From: an uncultured Clostridia bacterium
GTDB lineage: Bacteria; Bacillota; Clostridia; Oscillospirales; Ruminococcaceae
Reading direction: 5' to 3'
DNA: 64,000 nt
Assembly (NCBI GenBank): GCA_945876755.1
Contig: CAMCPM010000004.1
Span: 95,798-159,797 of the forward strand
Position 1 is the first letter of the stretch; the number at the start of each line of letters is the position of its first letter. The translations under genes and the position numbers were made by a program. Shown piece after piece: positions 1 to 11,943 of the stretch. The notes under the pieces were generated by a model. It saw only the letters and a list, made by a program, of their open reading frames with translations, was not told the DNA's origin and searched no databases.

Positions 1-806
1 CCCTTTTCCTTGCGGAAGCAGGGAGAATAGCTTGTAAGCGTGTGGGGGAGAGTCTTTTCGGGAACGATAGTATCAATATACTTGCCTATCATAGAATGCT
101 CGGAAGTACCGATAAGATAAAGATCCTCGCCCTCGATCTTGTACATCATAGCATCCATTTCTGCAAAACTCATAACGCCTGTAACAACGTTACTGCGGAT
201 CATAAACGGAGGTACGCAGTATGTGAAGCCGCGGTTTATCATAAAGTCACGGGCATATGAGATAACTGCACTGTGAAGTCTTGCAATGTCGCCCATAAGG
301 TAATAGAAACCGTTGCCTGCAACCTTTCTTGCACTGTCAAGGTCAATGCCTTCAAGTCTTTCGAGAATATCGGTGTGGTAAGGTATTTCAAAATCGGGAA
401 CAACAGGCTCGCCGAAGCGTTCCAGCTCAACGTTCTCGGAATCGTCCTTACCGATAGGAACGCTGGGGTCAATGATGTTAGGAATTACCATCATATCCTT
501 GGTAAGCTTTTCTTCAAGTTCAGCCTCTTTGACTTCAAGAGCTGCAAGACGGTCTGCAAACTCGGTAACCTTTTTCTTAGCCGCCTCAGCCTCGTCTTTT
601 TTGCCCTGAGCCATCAGAGCGCCGATCTCCTTTGAGACCTTGTTTCTGTTTGCACGAAGCTCGTCAGCCTCGGTCTTAGCGGCACGAAGCTCAGTATCAA
701 GAGCGATAACTTCATCCACAAGGGGCAGCTTGCCGTCCTGAAACTTCTTTTTGATGTTTTCCTTAACGGCGTCCGGATTTTCTCGGACAAATTTGATATC
801 CAGCAT
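1..806 (-). CDS. serS: Serine--tRNA ligase, partial (N-terminal part; runs off the window edge)
   Basis: Reverse-strand translation from ATG at 806: MLDIKFVRENPDAVKENIKKKFQDGKLP...; SerRS N-terminal coiled-coil, then ...GNGFYYLMGDIARLHSAVISYARDFM...GTSEHSMIGKY. Absent from the ORF track because it has no stop inside the window. Confidence 0.93.
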   Translation of the reverse strand, partial: MLDIKFVRENPDAVKENIKKKFQDGKLPLVDEVIALDTELRAAKTEADELRANRNKVSKEIGALMAQGKKDEAEAAKKKVTEFADRLAALEVKEAELEEKLTKDMMVIPNIIDPSVPIGKDDSENVELERFGEPVVPDFEIPYHTDILERLEGIDLDSARKVAGNGFYYLMGDIARLHSAVISYARDFMINRGFTYCVPPFMIRSNVVTGVMSFAEMDAMMYKIEGEDLYLIGTSEHSMIGKYIDTIVPEKTLPHTLTSYSPCFRKEK

Positions 807-990
807 AACACAACTTCCTTTTATTTATGTAATATAGTATATGCAAAATAATGCTAATAAATATTATATCACAAAAATAAAAAAAATCAACATTAATCTG
901 TCATTTAATGCAAATTTCTGTTCAAAAAAATTGCTTAATTAAAATTTATATTTTAATTAATAGCTCAAATGTGCTGCGGTAAAATATTAA

Positions 991-2538
991 TTAAATAATA
1001 TAAAATCCGGAAAAACAAGGAGGAACGGATATTTTTCCCTCTGCGGCATTGATTTCGCCGCCGAATGAATATATTTTCTCTTTAGGGGCATATTCGCATT
1101 CAAAGCAAACCTCTCTTCCGGCAGGATTTATGATAACAAGTATTTTTTCATTCTCCGCACTTCTCATATAAGCAAGAGGATAAGCATTTTTCTCGGCATA
1201 AACAAAAGTAATTTCACCATTGCTCTGCAAAGCTTTATGCGCCTGACGTATCCGAATCAACTGCTGTATCTCATGCCAAAGCGAATTTTCATCCGCTGTC
1301 TGAGACTGTACTGTAGGACGGTCTGCACTTTCGTCCTGCTTGATATAAAGTTTTTCCTTTGGCGCAGAGCTGAAGCCTGCGTTGACGGTATTATCCCACT
1401 GCATTGGCGAACGTGAACCTGTTCTGCCGTAGCCGCCCTCCACAGAAGCAAGCCCTTCAACATACCTCATGCCTATTTCATCGCCGTAGTAAATGAACGG
1501 CGCGCCCGGCATCGACAGCAGAAATGCAAAAGCGATTTTCAGTTCATCGCCTTTTATAGACCGTGCAAGCCTGTCCATATCGTGATTTCCTGACGGTATG
1601 CAGATAAGCCCCTTCTTTTCGGATTTTTCATAATTTTCCTCGTACTTGGACACGAATTCCGAAACGTTACCCTTTCCGCGGCTTGAGAAAAAGGGTTCTT
1701 CGCAGCGGAAAAGATCGTTATAATGCGACGGACCGAAGTGTAGCAGAAAATCCATATGGAATCCGCCCTGCAATGACTTGTCCGGCTCGCCCCATTCGGA
1801 TACCATTACCGCTTCGGGAAATTCCCTGTCGAGAAATTCACGGACGTTCTGCCATAGCTTTATCGTGCCCTTGCCGTCCTCGTCGTGCTTTACAAGAGAG
1901 CCTGCCATGTCGACACGGAATCCGTCACACCCCATGCTCAGCCAGAAGCGCATGATATTCTTCATTTCTTCAAGAGTTGCACGTGGACCCTCGCCGTCCA
2001 TAGGCTGCTGCCACGGACGGTCGCATTTATAAAAGCCGTAATTAAGCGCAGGCTGATGGGAGAAAAAATTCACAGCGCAGGAGCCGTCCCTGTCGGATAT
2101 TCCTCTGATACAGCCCATGCCCTGAGGCTCCTCCCAAATGCTGTCAGTCCATATATAACGGTCGGAATAAGTATTTTTCTCCGATTTCATTGACTCCTTA
2201 AACCAATTATGTTCAACAGAGGTATGTCCAGGAACAAGATCGAGAAGAATGTGCATATCGCGCTTGTGACATTCCTCAAAAAGCCGTTTAAGGTCCTCAT
2301 TTGTACCGTAACGGGGCGCTGCGGAGTAATAGTCCGAAACATCATATCCTGCATCGCCGAAGGGAGATTCAAAGCAGGGATTTAGCCAGACCGCATTGCA
2401 GCCGAGAGATTTGATATAATCCAGCTTTTCGATAATTCCGTTAAAATCGCCGATTCCGTCACCGTTTGTATCGTTGAAGGACTGAGGATAGATCTCATAA
2501 AAAACAGCATTATCAAGCCATGATGTATTGCTTTTCAT
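991..2538 (-). CDS. Alpha-amylase family (GH13) glycoside hydrolase, alpha-glucosidase-like
   Basis: 515 aa; GH13 motifs GDGIGDFNGI, GYDVSDYY, GFRVDMAG, SGNHDMDR. Confidence 0.9.
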   Translation of the reverse strand: MKSNTSWLDNAVFYEIYPQSFNDTNGDGIGDFNGIIEKLDYIKSLGCNAVWLNPCFESPFGDAGYDVSDYYSAAPRYGTNEDLKRLFEECHKRDMHILLDLVPGHTSVEHNWFKESMKSEKNTYSDRYIWTDSIWEEPQGMGCIRGISDRDGSCAVNFFSHQPALNYGFYKCDRPWQQPMDGEGPRATLEEMKNIMRFWLSMGCDGFRVDMAGSLVKHDEDGKGTIKLWQNVREFLDREFPEAVMVSEWGEPDKSLQGGFHMDFLLHFGPSHYNDLFRCEEPFFSSRGKGNVSEFVSKYEENYEKSEKKGLICIPSGNHDMDRLARSIKGDELKIAFAFLLSMPGAPFIYYGDEIGMRYVEGLASVEGGYGRTGSRSPMQWDNTVNAGFSSAPKEKLYIKQDESADRPTVQSQTADENSLWHEIQQLIRIRQAHKALQSNGEITFVYAEKNAYPLAYMRSAENEKILVIINPAGREVCFECEYAPKEKIYSFGGEINAAEGKISVPPCFSGFYII

Positions 2539-2661
2539 AAATATAATTCCTTTCTTGTTATATATAACTTTGAGGGAAAATGCTTATAATATATTCTCCC
2601 ATATGATATAATACTATAAATTCAACTAAAATAATATGTACTTATACAGTTACAAATAAAC

Positions 2662-2690
2662 AAAAGCGCAGATTTTTGGTCTGCGCTTTT
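2662..2690 (-). terminator. Intrinsic terminator downstream of the MCP gene
   Basis: aaaagcgcaga-N7-tctgcgctttt hairpin. Confidence 0.6.
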
Positions 2691-2758
2691 ATCTTTAAAT
2701 ATATTTTTCAGCGTAGATGCCTAAATACCTATCGGATAAATTTCAACACCTTGTAAGC

Positions 2759-4750
2759 TTAATCTTCTTCACGGAGAGTAAATGAGCCGATAAGCTCCTT
2801 GAGCATGGAAGCCTGACCAGAAAGCTCTTCGGAAGCCGCTGCGGACTCCTCTGCAGTTGCCGAGTTTGTCTGAACTACGCCGGATATCTGTTCCACGCCG
2901 ACAGTGACCTGATTAATAGAATCAGCTGCTTCTCTTGAAGCGTTGGATATCTTTTCATTTATAACTGCGACCTGACCTGCTGCCTCTGAAACTGCATTCA
3001 TCTTTTCAGCGACCTCGTCAACAAGGGCATTTCCCTTTTCGATTGCCGAAACTGTACTTTCAATAAGTGCAGTCGTATTCTTGGCAGCCTCTGCGCTCTT
3101 TCCGGCAAGATTTCTTACTTCGTCGGCAACGACAGCAAAGCCCTTGCCTGCAACGCCTGCTCTTGCAGCCTCAACGGCAGCGTTAAGTGCAAGAATATTT
3201 GTCTGGAACGCAATATCCTCGATAGTTTTGATAATTTTCTTTGTCTCGTCCGAGGAAGCGCTGATCTCGTTCATAGCGGAAACGAGATTTTCCATTCTGG
3301 AGTTTGCTTCCTGCATTTCGCTGCCTGCCTCGTTTGTTTTATTGCTTGCAGCGGAAGCGTCTTCAGCATTGGCGTTGATCATTTCGGAGATGATGCTGAT
3401 GGTAGCCGCAAGCTCTTCAATTGAAGAAGCCTGTTCGGTCGCACCCTGAGAAAGCGCCTGTGCGCCTGCCGAAACCTGATCCGAACCTGCCGAAACCTGG
3501 TCTGCGGCATTGTTTATCTGTAACATTACTGCGCTTAGCTTATGGTTGATATCGCGTACATAATGCAGCAACTTTTCATAATCGCCTACATAGTACGACT
3601 CGCCCTCGCTTGTATGCACATTAAAATTACCGTCCGCCATAGCTTCAAGTATGCGTCCGATATCGCCTATGATATTGTTAAGACTTGCAACGACTGTCTG
3701 TGTTGCGTCTGAAAGTCTTCCTGTTTCGTCGTTTGATATGATTTCCGGTACAGGGCTTGAAAGATCGCCGTAAGCGAGCTTCTCAATACGTTCTGTGCAT
3801 AAACGTACTGAGTTTCCGATATTTCCGCCTAATTTGATGGAAATAATCGTAGCAACTGTTAAAGAAACTATAAATACAACGCCAGTAAAGAAAATACCCT
3901 TGTATGTATCGTAAACAAAATCACGTGCAGGGGCATATACAGCCAGCGACCAGCCATCAGTTCCATTAACAGGCGAATAACCGATAACCTTTCTTACGCC
4001 ATTAAGCTTATAATCAGCAAATCCGCTTTCACCGTTTCTCATTTTTTCGTGGACTGCCGCAAGAGTCTGATAACCTGCCTGTCCGCTTGTATCGGCAGCA
4101 GCAAGCTCTTCAATGTTTTCGCCGTCCTTGACTAACTGACTGTCAACGTCGGCAATGGTGCAGCCGTCGCTGTCGATCATATAAGCGGCGCTGTTTTCAC
4201 TGAAGCTGATATCCCGCATTATATCGTTGAGGAACTCCTCGTCCGGAACAACATATGCACAGCCGATAACCTCTCCGCCTGCCTTGCCGTTTTTCCAAAG
4301 CGGAGCAGCAACGATTATCGTAACATTGCCTGTGATTTTTGAAATAAGAGGTTCGGAAATAGATGTGTTTCCGAGCATAGCCTGTTTAAAATACTCACGG
4401 TCACTGTAATTGTTTCCGTAAATTCCGTCGCCGTTTGCGTCGATAAGGTTGCAGCGCTGAAGCCCGTACTGCTTTGCACGGTTTTCAATTAAAGCAATTT
4501 TATCCTCATTTGAAACATTCGGGTCAGCAAGCTCTGAGGTGCTGCCCAAATCGACTGCAATATTTGAAAATGCTTTCAGTTCCCATTCAACACGTCTTGC
4601 TGAATTTCTTGCCATTTCCTGCATATTATGCTCAATCGTGTTCATGGTATTTATATAGTTCATTGCACACGAAAAAACCCCGAGAACAAGGAGCGATATG
4701 CTTACCATAAGAACACAGCACCAAAAAATTTTACTTCCTACAGATTTCAT
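2759..4750 (-). CDS. Methyl-accepting chemotaxis protein (Cache sensor + HAMP + MCP signalling domain)
   Basis: 663 aa; TM, extracellular Cache-like domain, [25 protein letters not shown] hairpin motif. Confidence 0.95.
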   Translation of the reverse strand: MKSVGSKIFWCCVLMVSISLLVLGVFSCAMNYINTMNTIEHNMQEMARNSARRVEWELKAFSNIAVDLGSTSELADPNVSNEDKIALIENRAKQYGLQRCNLIDANGDGIYGNNYSDREYFKQAMLGNTSISEPLISKITGNVTIIVAAPLWKNGKAGGEVIGCAYVVPDEEFLNDIMRDISFSENSAAYMIDSDGCTIADVDSQLVKDGENIEELAAADTSGQAGYQTLAAVHEKMRNGESGFADYKLNGVRKVIGYSPVNGTDGWSLAVYAPARDFVYDTYKGIFFTGVVFIVSLTVATIISIKLGGNIGNSVRLCTERIEKLAYGDLSSPVPEIISNDETGRLSDATQTVVASLNNIIGDIGRILEAMADGNFNVHTSEGESYYVGDYEKLLHYVRDINHKLSAVMLQINNAADQVSAGSDQVSAGAQALSQGATEQASSIEELAATISIISEMINANAEDASAASNKTNEAGSEMQEANSRMENLVSAMNEISASSDETKKIIKTIEDIAFQTNILALNAAVEAARAGVAGKGFAVVADEVRNLAGKSAEAAKNTTALIESTVSAIEKGNALVDEVAEKMNAVSEAAGQVAVINEKISNASREAADSINQVTVGVEQISGVVQTNSATAEESAAASEELSGQASMLKELIGSFTLREED

Positions 4751-4846
4751 TGAATTAGTCCCCCTAAATTATGAATTATCTTCAACTGATTATATCATAA
4801 TAATCGACGAAAATCAAGCGATTCGTGTAATTTTTTTATTCAAAAT

Positions 4847-4887
4847 AACGATAAATGGTACAAACGAAATTTATACCATTTATTGTT
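4847..4887 (-). terminator. Intrinsic terminator downstream of copZ
   Basis: Inverted repeat aacgataaatggta ... taccatttattgtt; T-rich tract on the reverse-strand 3' side. Confidence 0.5.
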
Positions 4888-4889
4888 GA

Positions 4890-5090
4890 TTATTCAATTG
4901 AAATTACGTTATATCCTTCTTCTTCAATGACGGATTTGATCTCATCATCGCTTTTTTCGGTATTGCACACAGCATAGCCTCCGTCAAGAGAAACTTCGAT
5001 ATCATTTGCACCAAGATTTTCGAGAGCTTCCTTAACGTGACCGACACAGTGTTCACACATCATTCCGTCGATCGTAATTCTCTTTTTCAT
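4890..5090 (-). CDS. copZ: Heavy-metal-associated (copper chaperone-like) protein
   Basis: 66 aa HMA fold with MCEHC motif, next to copA. Confidence 0.85.
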   Translation of the reverse strand: MKKRITIDGMMCEHCVGHVKEALENLGANDIEVSLDGGYAVCNTEKSDDEIKSVIEEEGYNVISIE

Positions 5091-5105
5091 TTTAAAAATC
5101 CTCCT

Positions 5106-7319
5106 TTATTTTACATTGTCTATTTTAACCGTTTTTAAGCGCAAAGCATTTGAAACGACAGATACCGAACTGAGGCTCATTGCCGCTGCTGCGATCATCG
5201 GGTCCAGAAGCGGTCCTCCGAAAATATGCAGCAGACCCATTGCGACCGGTATGCCGAGAGTATTATATCCGAACGCCCAGAACAGATTCTGCTTGATGTT
5301 GCGTATTGTCGCCTTTGAAAGCCGTATCGCCTTGCAAACGTCTCGAAGGTCGTCCTTAATCAGAACGATATCGGCGCATTCGATAGCAACGTCAGTACCC
5401 TGTCCCACAGCAATTCCAACATCCGCCTGAGTGAGCGCAACAGCGTCGTTTATTCCGTCGCCTGCCATTGCAACGACCTCGCCCTGCTGCTGAAGCTTTC
5501 TGATATGCTCCGCCTTTTCCTCGGGAAGAACTTCGGCAATGAAGCTGTCAATGTCAAGCTCGCCTGCAACAGCCTTTGCGGTACGGCTGTTATCGCCTGT
5601 GAGCATTACGGTTTTTATTCCCATTTTGTGAAGCTCCGCTACAGCGCTCATGCTTTCTTTTTTTATAGTATCCGCTGCGGCAATAATTCCCGTGAATACT
5701 CCGTCTGCTGCGGTAAACATCGGTGTTCTGCCCATATCCGCAATATGCTCCGCCTTTTGCAGATATTCTTCCGGAACGGAAATTTTCTCTTCGTCCATAA
5801 GACGGATATTTCCGATAAGAAGCTTCTTTCTCTCAACGGTCACGGAAATGCCCCGTCCCTCAAGATTTTTATAATCCTGCGTTTCAGAAAGAGCAATTTT
5901 ATTTTTTACGGCATAATCCACGATAGCCTCGCTGAGCGGGTGTCCCGAAGCAGCCTCGCCCGAAGCCGTAAGCCGCAGAAGTTCGTTTTCCTCTATGTTA
6001 TAGGGTATTATATCGGTAAGGGACGGCTTGCCTACCGTCAGAGTACCTGTCTTGTCGAATACAACTGCGGTTACCTTGCACGCCTGTTCAAGAGGCTGAC
6101 CGCCTTTGATGAGTATGCCGTTTTCGGCGCCCTTGCCCGTACCTACCATTATTGCGGTAGGAGTGGCAAGTCCCAGCGCACAGGGGCAGGCAATAACAAG
6201 AACGCTTATCAGGATAGTCACGCAGAATTCTCCGCTTTCACCTGCAATAAGCCAGCCAAGAGACGCTATTACCGCAAGCGCAAGAACAGCAGGTACAAAG
6301 TATGCCGAAATAATATCCGCAAGCCGTGCAATGGGAGCTTTAGAGCCCTGCGCTTCCTCAACGAATTTGATTATCCTCGACAGCGCTGTGTCCTCGCCCA
6401 CCCTTTCGGAACGGTATTTTACAAATCCGTTTTTGTTAAGGGTCGCACCAACGACCTTGTCGCCGACCTTTTTCTCTACGGGAACGCTTTCGCCTGTCAG
6501 CATAGATTCGTCAACAACAGCCGAGCCTTCGATTATTTCGCCGTCCACGGCAAAGCTTTCGCCCGAGCGTGATACCACGATGTCTCCTACCTTGACCTGA
6601 CTGAGAGCGACCTCAAGCTCCTTGTCGCCGCGCATTACAAACGCCGTTTTGGGAGCAAGGTTCATCAGCTTTTTTACCGATTCGTCGGTCTTGCCCCTTG
6701 AACGTGCTTCAAGGTATTTTCCAAGAGTGATAAGCGTCAGAATAGTTGCCGCCGATTCAAAATATAGATGCATTGCATAATCGGAATTGCCCTGCGAGAT
6801 CTTATACAGTGCGAAAAATCCGTACACCATTGCGGCGGTTGAGCCGAGAGCGATAAGGCTGTCCATGTTAGGTGAAAGGTGAAAAAGATTGCGGAAACCG
6901 TCCGCAAAAAATTTCCAACCGATAATTATTACAGGAACAGTCAGCGCAAGCTGTACAAGCGCAAAATTCATAGGGTTATGGTGCGGATTTATTGTGTCGG
7001 GAAGCGGCATTCCCATCATATGTCCCATACTTATCACAAGCAGCGGAACAGCAAAGATCAGCGACAGGATCAGCCGTATAAGCATGACCTTATCATGCGA
7101 CATTTTCTGTTTTGCGTTTTTGTCCGCAAAGGCATAGCCTGCTTTGACAACAGCAGCTTCGATTTCCTTTGCCCCGATTTTTTCATAATCTACAGTCAGC
7201 GTTTCCGCTGCAAAATTCACGCTTGCGTCAGATACTCCGTCAAGCTTTTTGACAAACCTTTCTATCCTTGCCGCACAGGCGGCGCAGGTCATTCCCGAAA
7301 TTTTAAAGGTTTTCTTCAT
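5106..7319 (-). CDS. copA: Copper-translocating P1B-type ATPase
   Basis: 737 aa; N-terminal GMTCAAC HMA domain, CPC transmembrane motif ([12 protein letters not shown]), DKTGTLT, GDGINDA. Confidence 0.93.
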   Translation of the reverse strand: MKKTFKISGMTCAACAARIERFVKKLDGVSDASVNFAAETLTVDYEKIGAKEIEAAVVKAGYAFADKNAKQKMSHDKVMLIRLILSLIFAVPLLVISMGHMMGMPLPDTINPHHNPMNFALVQLALTVPVIIIGWKFFADGFRNLFHLSPNMDSLIALGSTAAMVYGFFALYKISQGNSDYAMHLYFESAATILTLITLGKYLEARSRGKTDESVKKLMNLAPKTAFVMRGDKELEVALSQVKVGDIVVSRSGESFAVDGEIIEGSAVVDESMLTGESVPVEKKVGDKVVGATLNKNGFVKYRSERVGEDTALSRIIKFVEEAQGSKAPIARLADIISAYFVPAVLALAVIASLGWLIAGESGEFCVTILISVLVIACPCALGLATPTAIMVGTGKGAENGILIKGGQPLEQACKVTAVVFDKTGTLTVGKPSLTDIIPYNIEENELLRLTASGEAASGHPLSEAIVDYAVKNKIALSETQDYKNLEGRGISVTVERKKLLIGNIRLMDEEKISVPEEYLQKAEHIADMGRTPMFTAADGVFTGIIAAADTIKKESMSAVAELHKMGIKTVMLTGDNSRTAKAVAGELDIDSFIAEVLPEEKAEHIRKLQQQGEVVAMAGDGINDAVALTQADVGIAVGQGTDVAIECADIVLIKDDLRDVCKAIRLSKATIRNIKQNLFWAFGYNTLGIPVAMGLLHIFGGPLLDPMIAAAAMSLSSVSVVSNALRLKTVKIDNVK

Positions 7320-7338
7320 AAAAGATCCTTTCTGTGAC

Positions 7339-9078
7339 TTATTCTTCGTCAGGATTTAACGGGGTAACGTAAAGCGTGCGGTTGTTTGTAAATATGACCA
7401 TACCCGGCTTTGCGCCCGAAGGCTTTTTCACAAAGCGCACGGGAACGTAATCCACGGGTACTTGGGAGGAATTCTTCGCTTTGCTGTGGAAAGCCGCAAG
7501 TCTCGCCGCATACATTACTGTATCGTCCGGAACTTCCTGCCCATCTGCACGGATTATAACATGAGAACCCGTTATATTCTTAGTATGAAGCCAAATGTCG
7601 GTTTTATCCGCAAGCTTTGTGGTAAGCATATCATTCTGTTTGTTGTTCCTGCCGATGAGTATCTTGAATCCGTCGGGGGAGGTAAATTCAAGCGGCGGAC
7701 GGGATTTGGGCGGCTTGCCTTTCAGCTTTGCCGAACGAAGATATCCCTGCTCCGCAAGCTCTATTCTGAGTTCGTTCACCTCGTCCTCGCCGTTAGTGCG
7801 GGTCAGCGCATCAAAAACGCTGTCAATGTATGCAAGCTCCTCCTCGCCCTTGGCTATCTGCTCGGTAAGTATCTTCTCGGCGGTATCAGCTTTGCGGTAC
7901 TCTGCATAATAGTGCTGCATATTTTGCGATGGAGTAAGCCTCGGGTCAAGCTTTATCTCAACCTGCGGACAGCCCTCCTCGTAGAAATTTTCCACGGCAA
8001 CGCTTGTCATACCCTTTTCAACTCGGTACAGATTTGCTGAGATAAGGTCGCCCTTCAGCTTTAACTCCTCACGGTTTGCAGACTCTTTAAGCTCCTGCCG
8101 CTGATTTGCAAGACGTCTTGCAATACGTTCATTGGCGTTTAAAAGCAGCTTGTACATATCCTGCGAGCGCTGCTTCATTCGGGAAACACTGTCACGCTCG
8201 CTGTAAAAATAGTCCAGCAGGTCGCAGGCAGACTCCAGCTCCTTTGTTTCCATCAGCCCCACATACTGGTTTATCGGAATGAATGAAAAATCCTTAAGCA
8301 GTCCTTCCTTATCCTTTACGACAGTGAAACTGCACCTGCCTGTTTCGCACTCCAAAGCAGTCTGTGAAACTGCAAAAGCAAGCCGTTCAAGAAGCTCTCC
8401 GTGCAGATCGCTTTTTAACGGGTCACCGCCCTGTGACGCATAGTATACCCATTCTCTCGCCACAATTGGGGAAAGTCCCTCAAAAATTTTTATAAGCGTT
8501 TTTGCTAAATCTCCATCGGGAAGCTTCTCTGCCGCCGAAACGATATCCTCCTTTGTGCAGGTGCGGAAATCAAGCCTGCTGTCACGGGGCGGATATGTGT
8601 AGGTCATGCCCGGCAGTACCATTCTTTCACGGGACATTTCCGCGTCAACGCGCTTTATGCTGTCAATGATTTTACCATCTGCATTGATTATCACAAGGTT
8701 TGAGCAGCGACCCATAATTTCTGCCGCCAGTGTTACCCTGACCATATCGCCAAGCTCGTTCATAGCTTCAAAATCAAAGTAGAGAATGCGCTCAAGACCG
8801 TCCTGACGAATGTCAAGCAGCCTGCCGTTGCCCAAATGCTTGCGAAGAAGCATACAGAACATGGGCGGTACTTTTGGATTTTCAATTGATTTTTTTGTAA
8901 TGTGTACTCTTGCCGAGCCTGCCGAAGCGGAAAACAAAAGCTTGCTGTTTCCTCCCCGTGTGCGGAAGGTTATGATGACCTCCTCACGGGACGGCTGGCT
9001 TATCTTATCCACTCTGCCGCCGATAAGCGGCTCGAGTTCTTTTTTTACTGTGTGAAGAAATGCTCCGTCAAGTGCCAT
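7339..9078 (-). CDS. rqcH: Rqc2 homolog / NFACT family ribosome-quality-control protein
   Basis: 579 aa; [16 protein letters not shown]-terminus and C-terminal NFACT-R domain ([37 protein letters not shown]). Confidence 0.92.
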   Translation of the reverse strand: MALDGAFLHTVKKELEPLIGGRVDKISQPSREEVIITFRTRGGNSKLLFSASAGSARVHITKKSIENPKVPPMFCMLLRKHLGNGRLLDIRQDGLERILYFDFEAMNELGDMVRVTLAAEIMGRCSNLVIINADGKIIDSIKRVDAEMSRERMVLPGMTYTYPPRDSRLDFRTCTKEDIVSAAEKLPDGDLAKTLIKIFEGLSPIVAREWVYYASQGGDPLKSDLHGELLERLAFAVSQTALECETGRCSFTVVKDKEGLLKDFSFIPINQYVGLMETKELESACDLLDYFYSERDSVSRMKQRSQDMYKLLLNANERIARRLANQRQELKESANREELKLKGDLISANLYRVEKGMTSVAVENFYEEGCPQVEIKLDPRLTPSQNMQHYYAEYRKADTAEKILTEQIAKGEEELAYIDSVFDALTRTNGEDEVNELRIELAEQGYLRSAKLKGKPPKSRPPLEFTSPDGFKILIGRNNKQNDMLTTKLADKTDIWLHTKNITGSHVIIRADGQEVPDDTVMYAARLAAFHSKAKNSSQVPVDYVPVRFVKKPSGAKPGMVIFTNNRTLYVTPLNPDEE

Positions 9079-9093
9079 AGTGACCTCCGAATA

Positions 9094-9519
9094 TTAATTT
9101 TCTTTTATTGAAATGACCGCCTCAAAGGGTTCGGTGTCTGAATTCCTTGAAATACCAACAGAAATTTCAAGCTCACGCTCGTCTATCTCCTCGGTAACAA
9201 AGCTTTCAATGCTCCTGCCGCCATCATAGCTTACATACTCGCCTATCTCAAAAGCAAGGTCGTCAAAAAGCTTTTTCAGCTTGCGGCGTACACCCCAGTT
9301 GTTTTTAACATCGTCGCAAAGGTCCATTTCTTCCAGAATGTGAACAGGGTCAAGGCTGCGTATATCTTCTGTTTTTATGATTTTCTCATCTGTGAAGCGT
9401 TCATCGGCTTCAATGAAAAAGTCATAGGGCTTGATGAAAGGAGTTTCTTCCTCAAATTTTTCAATCTGCTCTTCGGACTTCCCACCGAAAATATTTTTAA
9501 ATGTATCTAAAATTGACAT
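9094..9519 (-). CDS. Hypothetical protein
   Basis: 141 aa ORF in operon-like context; no domain recognised. Confidence 0.6.
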   Translation of the reverse strand: MSILDTFKNIFGGKSEEQIEKFEEETPFIKPYDFFIEADERFTDEKIIKTEDIRSLDPVHILEEMDLCDDVKNNWGVRRKLKKLFDDLAFEIGEYVSYDGGRSIESFVTEEIDERELEISVGISRNSDTEPFEAVISIKEN

Positions 9520-9556
9520 ATCAAAAAGCTAAGCTCCTATAAGGAAGCTATCTCCT

Positions 9557-10387
9557 TTATATATAATTTATTGCGCAAAATTCGGACTTTTTTTTGTAAG
9601 CCAGTACCTCAAACCCTATCTCGGTAGTCAGCGTTTCAAGCCTTGAAAGCCTCTGCTGACCTTCAATGCCCGTTTTGTAATAGTACGGAGTCATAGAGAA
9701 AAGTGCGGTTATGTCCTCCGTGCAGGGCAAAGTTATTTCCCCCGTGACCGTTTCACGGCTGAGCAGCTCAAAACCGTCAAGAGCGAAGTCCTTGACCTCG
9801 TTCAGGTACGGCTCATCATAGACGGCGCATTTAAGCTGCCACAAATGCCGTTCCGACGGTATGACCATCACCATAACGCCGCCATTTTTCAGCACACGAA
9901 GGAATTCCTCTCCGCAGTAGGGCGCAAAAAGCGTTGTGACGATATCGCAGCTTTCGTCGGCAACAGGAAGATGAAAAACGCTTGCCACGGCAAATTTTAC
10001 CGACTTTGTACGGCGCGCTGCGTAGTCCGCTGCATTTTTGGAAATGTCTATCCCGACGATTTCCGCATTGGGACAAGCACTTGCAACCTTTTCGGTATAG
10101 TACCCTTCACCGCAGCCTGCGTCAAGGATTCTGCATTTATCAAAAGCGTACCTTGAAACCGTTTCGCAGAGCTTTTCCGCAAGAGGGGAGTAGTACCCCT
10201 TGTCAAGAAAGGCTTTTCTCGCCTGCACCATAAGCTTGTTGTCGCCCGGCAGAGCGGAATTCATCTGATTGGCAAGCAGAAGATTAACATATCCGCTTTT
10301 TGCCGTATCAAAGCAATGCTTGTTGGGACAAATATAAGAGCGCCCCTCAATATACAGTTTTTCCTTGCACTTTGGACAAATCAGCAT
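9557..10387 (-). CDS. rlmA: 23S rRNA (guanine-N1)-methyltransferase RlmA-like
   Basis: 276 aa; N-terminal zinc finger CPKC...CPNKHCFD, SAM-binding ILDAGCGEGYYTE. Confidence 0.85.
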   Translation of the reverse strand: MLICPKCKEKLYIEGRSYICPNKHCFDTAKSGYVNLLLANQMNSALPGDNKLMVQARKAFLDKGYYSPLAEKLCETVSRYAFDKCRILDAGCGEGYYTEKVASACPNAEIVGIDISKNAADYAARRTKSVKFAVASVFHLPVADESCDIVTTLFAPYCGEEFLRVLKNGGVMVMVIPSERHLWQLKCAVYDEPYLNEVKDFALDGFELLSRETVTGEITLPCTEDITALFSMTPYYYKTGIEGQQRLSRLETLTTEIGFEVLAYKKKSEFCAINYI

Positions 10388-10396
10388 TTTCTTACC

Positions 10397-11851
10397 TCAC
10401 AGAATATAATCAACAGGGTCGGTATCTGCTTTTGCACGGACTGCTTCAAGCCCCGGAAACGACGTATTGAAGCGGTTTATCAGATATGGTATCACAATGT
10501 CCTCCGTGTGGAAATGTCCGCAGTCGTAAAGAGCAATACCGCTGTTGCGCGCGGTTATCCATTGGTCGTGCTTCACATCTCCCGTGATGTATGCGTCCGC
10601 ACCCTGCGAAATCGCAAGGGGAAGATTTCCGCCTGCTCCGCCGGAACAGAAAGCAAGCTTCTTGATAATCTTTCCGCTGTTTGTGTAGCGTACTATTGTA
10701 CAGCCGAAAAGACTTTTGAGAAGTCTGCCCAGCTCGTCGGGAAGCATTTCTTCACCAACAGTACATACAAAGCCGTAGCCTCTGCCGTCGGGGTGAACGG
10801 GTTCAAGCACAGCCTGCTTTTTCAGCTTCAGCTCAGGAGAGAGCATATCAAAGATAATGTCGTTTATGCCGCCGTCCGCCATATCGAGAGGGGAGTGGAA
10901 GCATATGCAGGCGATATTGTTTTTCAGCGCAAGACAGGCAGGATTGCTGTCGTCAAGAGTGTACAGCGGATGAAAAATTACGGGGTGATGAGCAACGATA
11001 ACGTTCGCACCGATTTCAATTGCCTCACGGACAGCATCGCAGGTTATATCAAGAGCGAAAAGCACTTTTTTCACTTCCATATCGGGATTGCCCACAAGCA
11101 GCCCCGAATTGTCCCCCTTGTGAAGATTTTTCATAGGCGCTATCTCATCCATAAGCACAAAAATATCCTTTACGGTATACATAGGTTTTCCTCCTGTTGC
11201 AAGTATGATATCGGCGGCAAGAGCAATATTTTTTACCGCCTCCGCAGAGCGTCCCGAATCGCGCAGAGCATACCCTGCCGAATAAAGCTTATCCGCTTGT
11301 TTTTTTGCGTAAATAACCGAGCTTTCATCGGAAAATTCAAGCTTTCCAAGCTGAGCAAAAAGCGGAGTAACGCTTATCGGCTCAGCGTTTGTTTTTACAG
11401 CATTTATAACGGTATAGCAGAATTTCCCGTCTGTCACGGCGCGCTGACCGATTATCTCAAAGCCGTTCTTATAAAGCCATTTGATAAGATACGGCACCTG
11501 AGTCATTGGCTGCAAAATCAGATTTTTTCCGTCAAGATAATCACAGGCTTCAAGTATCCGTGATATCAGTTCGCCGCCCATTCCTGCGATAACTATGTCG
11601 GTAATTCCGCTTTCGGGAACGCTTTTAAGTCCGTCGGAAAGAATAATGTCGGCTTTATCGAGCACTCCTGCTTTTTCAAGGGTAGCTCTTGCGGCGGAAA
11701 GCGGTCCTTCGTTTATGTCAGCGGCAACAGCAGAGGAGCATCTGCCCTCCGACAGAAGCTCCGCAACAAGGTATGCGTGGTCTGTTCCTATATCGCAAAT
11801 GCGGCTTCCTCTTACAAAATCCGCACAGAGTTTAAGTCTTTTATCAAGCAT
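10397..11851 (-). CDS. Fused tRNA (adenine22-N1)-methyltransferase (TrmK) + Nif3/YqfO-like dinuclear metal protein
   Basis: 484 aa; residues 1-~220 TrmK (ICDIGTDHAYL, IAGMGGELI), then MYTVKDIFVLMDEIAP... Nif3 (VAHHPVIF, HSPLD, TGDVKH, DCGHFHTE). Confidence 0.88.
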   Translation of the reverse strand: MLDKRLKLCADFVRGSRICDIGTDHAYLVAELLSEGRCSSAVAADINEGPLSAARATLEKAGVLDKADIILSDGLKSVPESGITDIVIAGMGGELISRILEACDYLDGKNLILQPMTQVPYLIKWLYKNGFEIIGQRAVTDGKFCYTVINAVKTNAEPISVTPLFAQLGKLEFSDESSVIYAKKQADKLYSAGYALRDSGRSAEAVKNIALAADIILATGGKPMYTVKDIFVLMDEIAPMKNLHKGDNSGLLVGNPDMEVKKVLFALDITCDAVREAIEIGANVIVAHHPVIFHPLYTLDDSNPACLALKNNIACICFHSPLDMADGGINDIIFDMLSPELKLKKQAVLEPVHPDGRGYGFVCTVGEEMLPDELGRLLKSLFGCTIVRYTNSGKIIKKLAFCSGGAGGNLPLAISQGADAYITGDVKHDQWITARNSGIALYDCGHFHTEDIVIPYLINRFNTSFPGLEAVRAKADTDPVDYIL

Positions 11852-11902
11852 GGTATATATCCTTTATTTTAGTTATGTAATTGTGTTGTTTTTCAAAAAT
11901 CA

Positions 11903-11935
11903 CGCCGGTTATGAATTTTATCTTCATAACCGGCG
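11903..11935 (-). terminator. Intrinsic terminator downstream of the DUF1858 gene
   Basis: Perfect 13-bp inverted repeat cgccggttatgaa/ttcataaccggcg followed by a T tract on the reverse strand. Confidence 0.75.
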
Positions 11936-11943
11936 CAGCGCTC

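Noticed and set aside
5505-6572. 355-aa forward ORF antisense to copA
   Set aside because: Lies entirely within the convincingly coding copA frame; low-complexity Arg/Tyr/Cys-rich translation with no recognisable domain.
10316-11563. 415-aa forward ORF antisense to trmK-nif3 and rlmA
   Set aside because: Antisense to well-supported genes; no domain signal. Typical shadow ORF.
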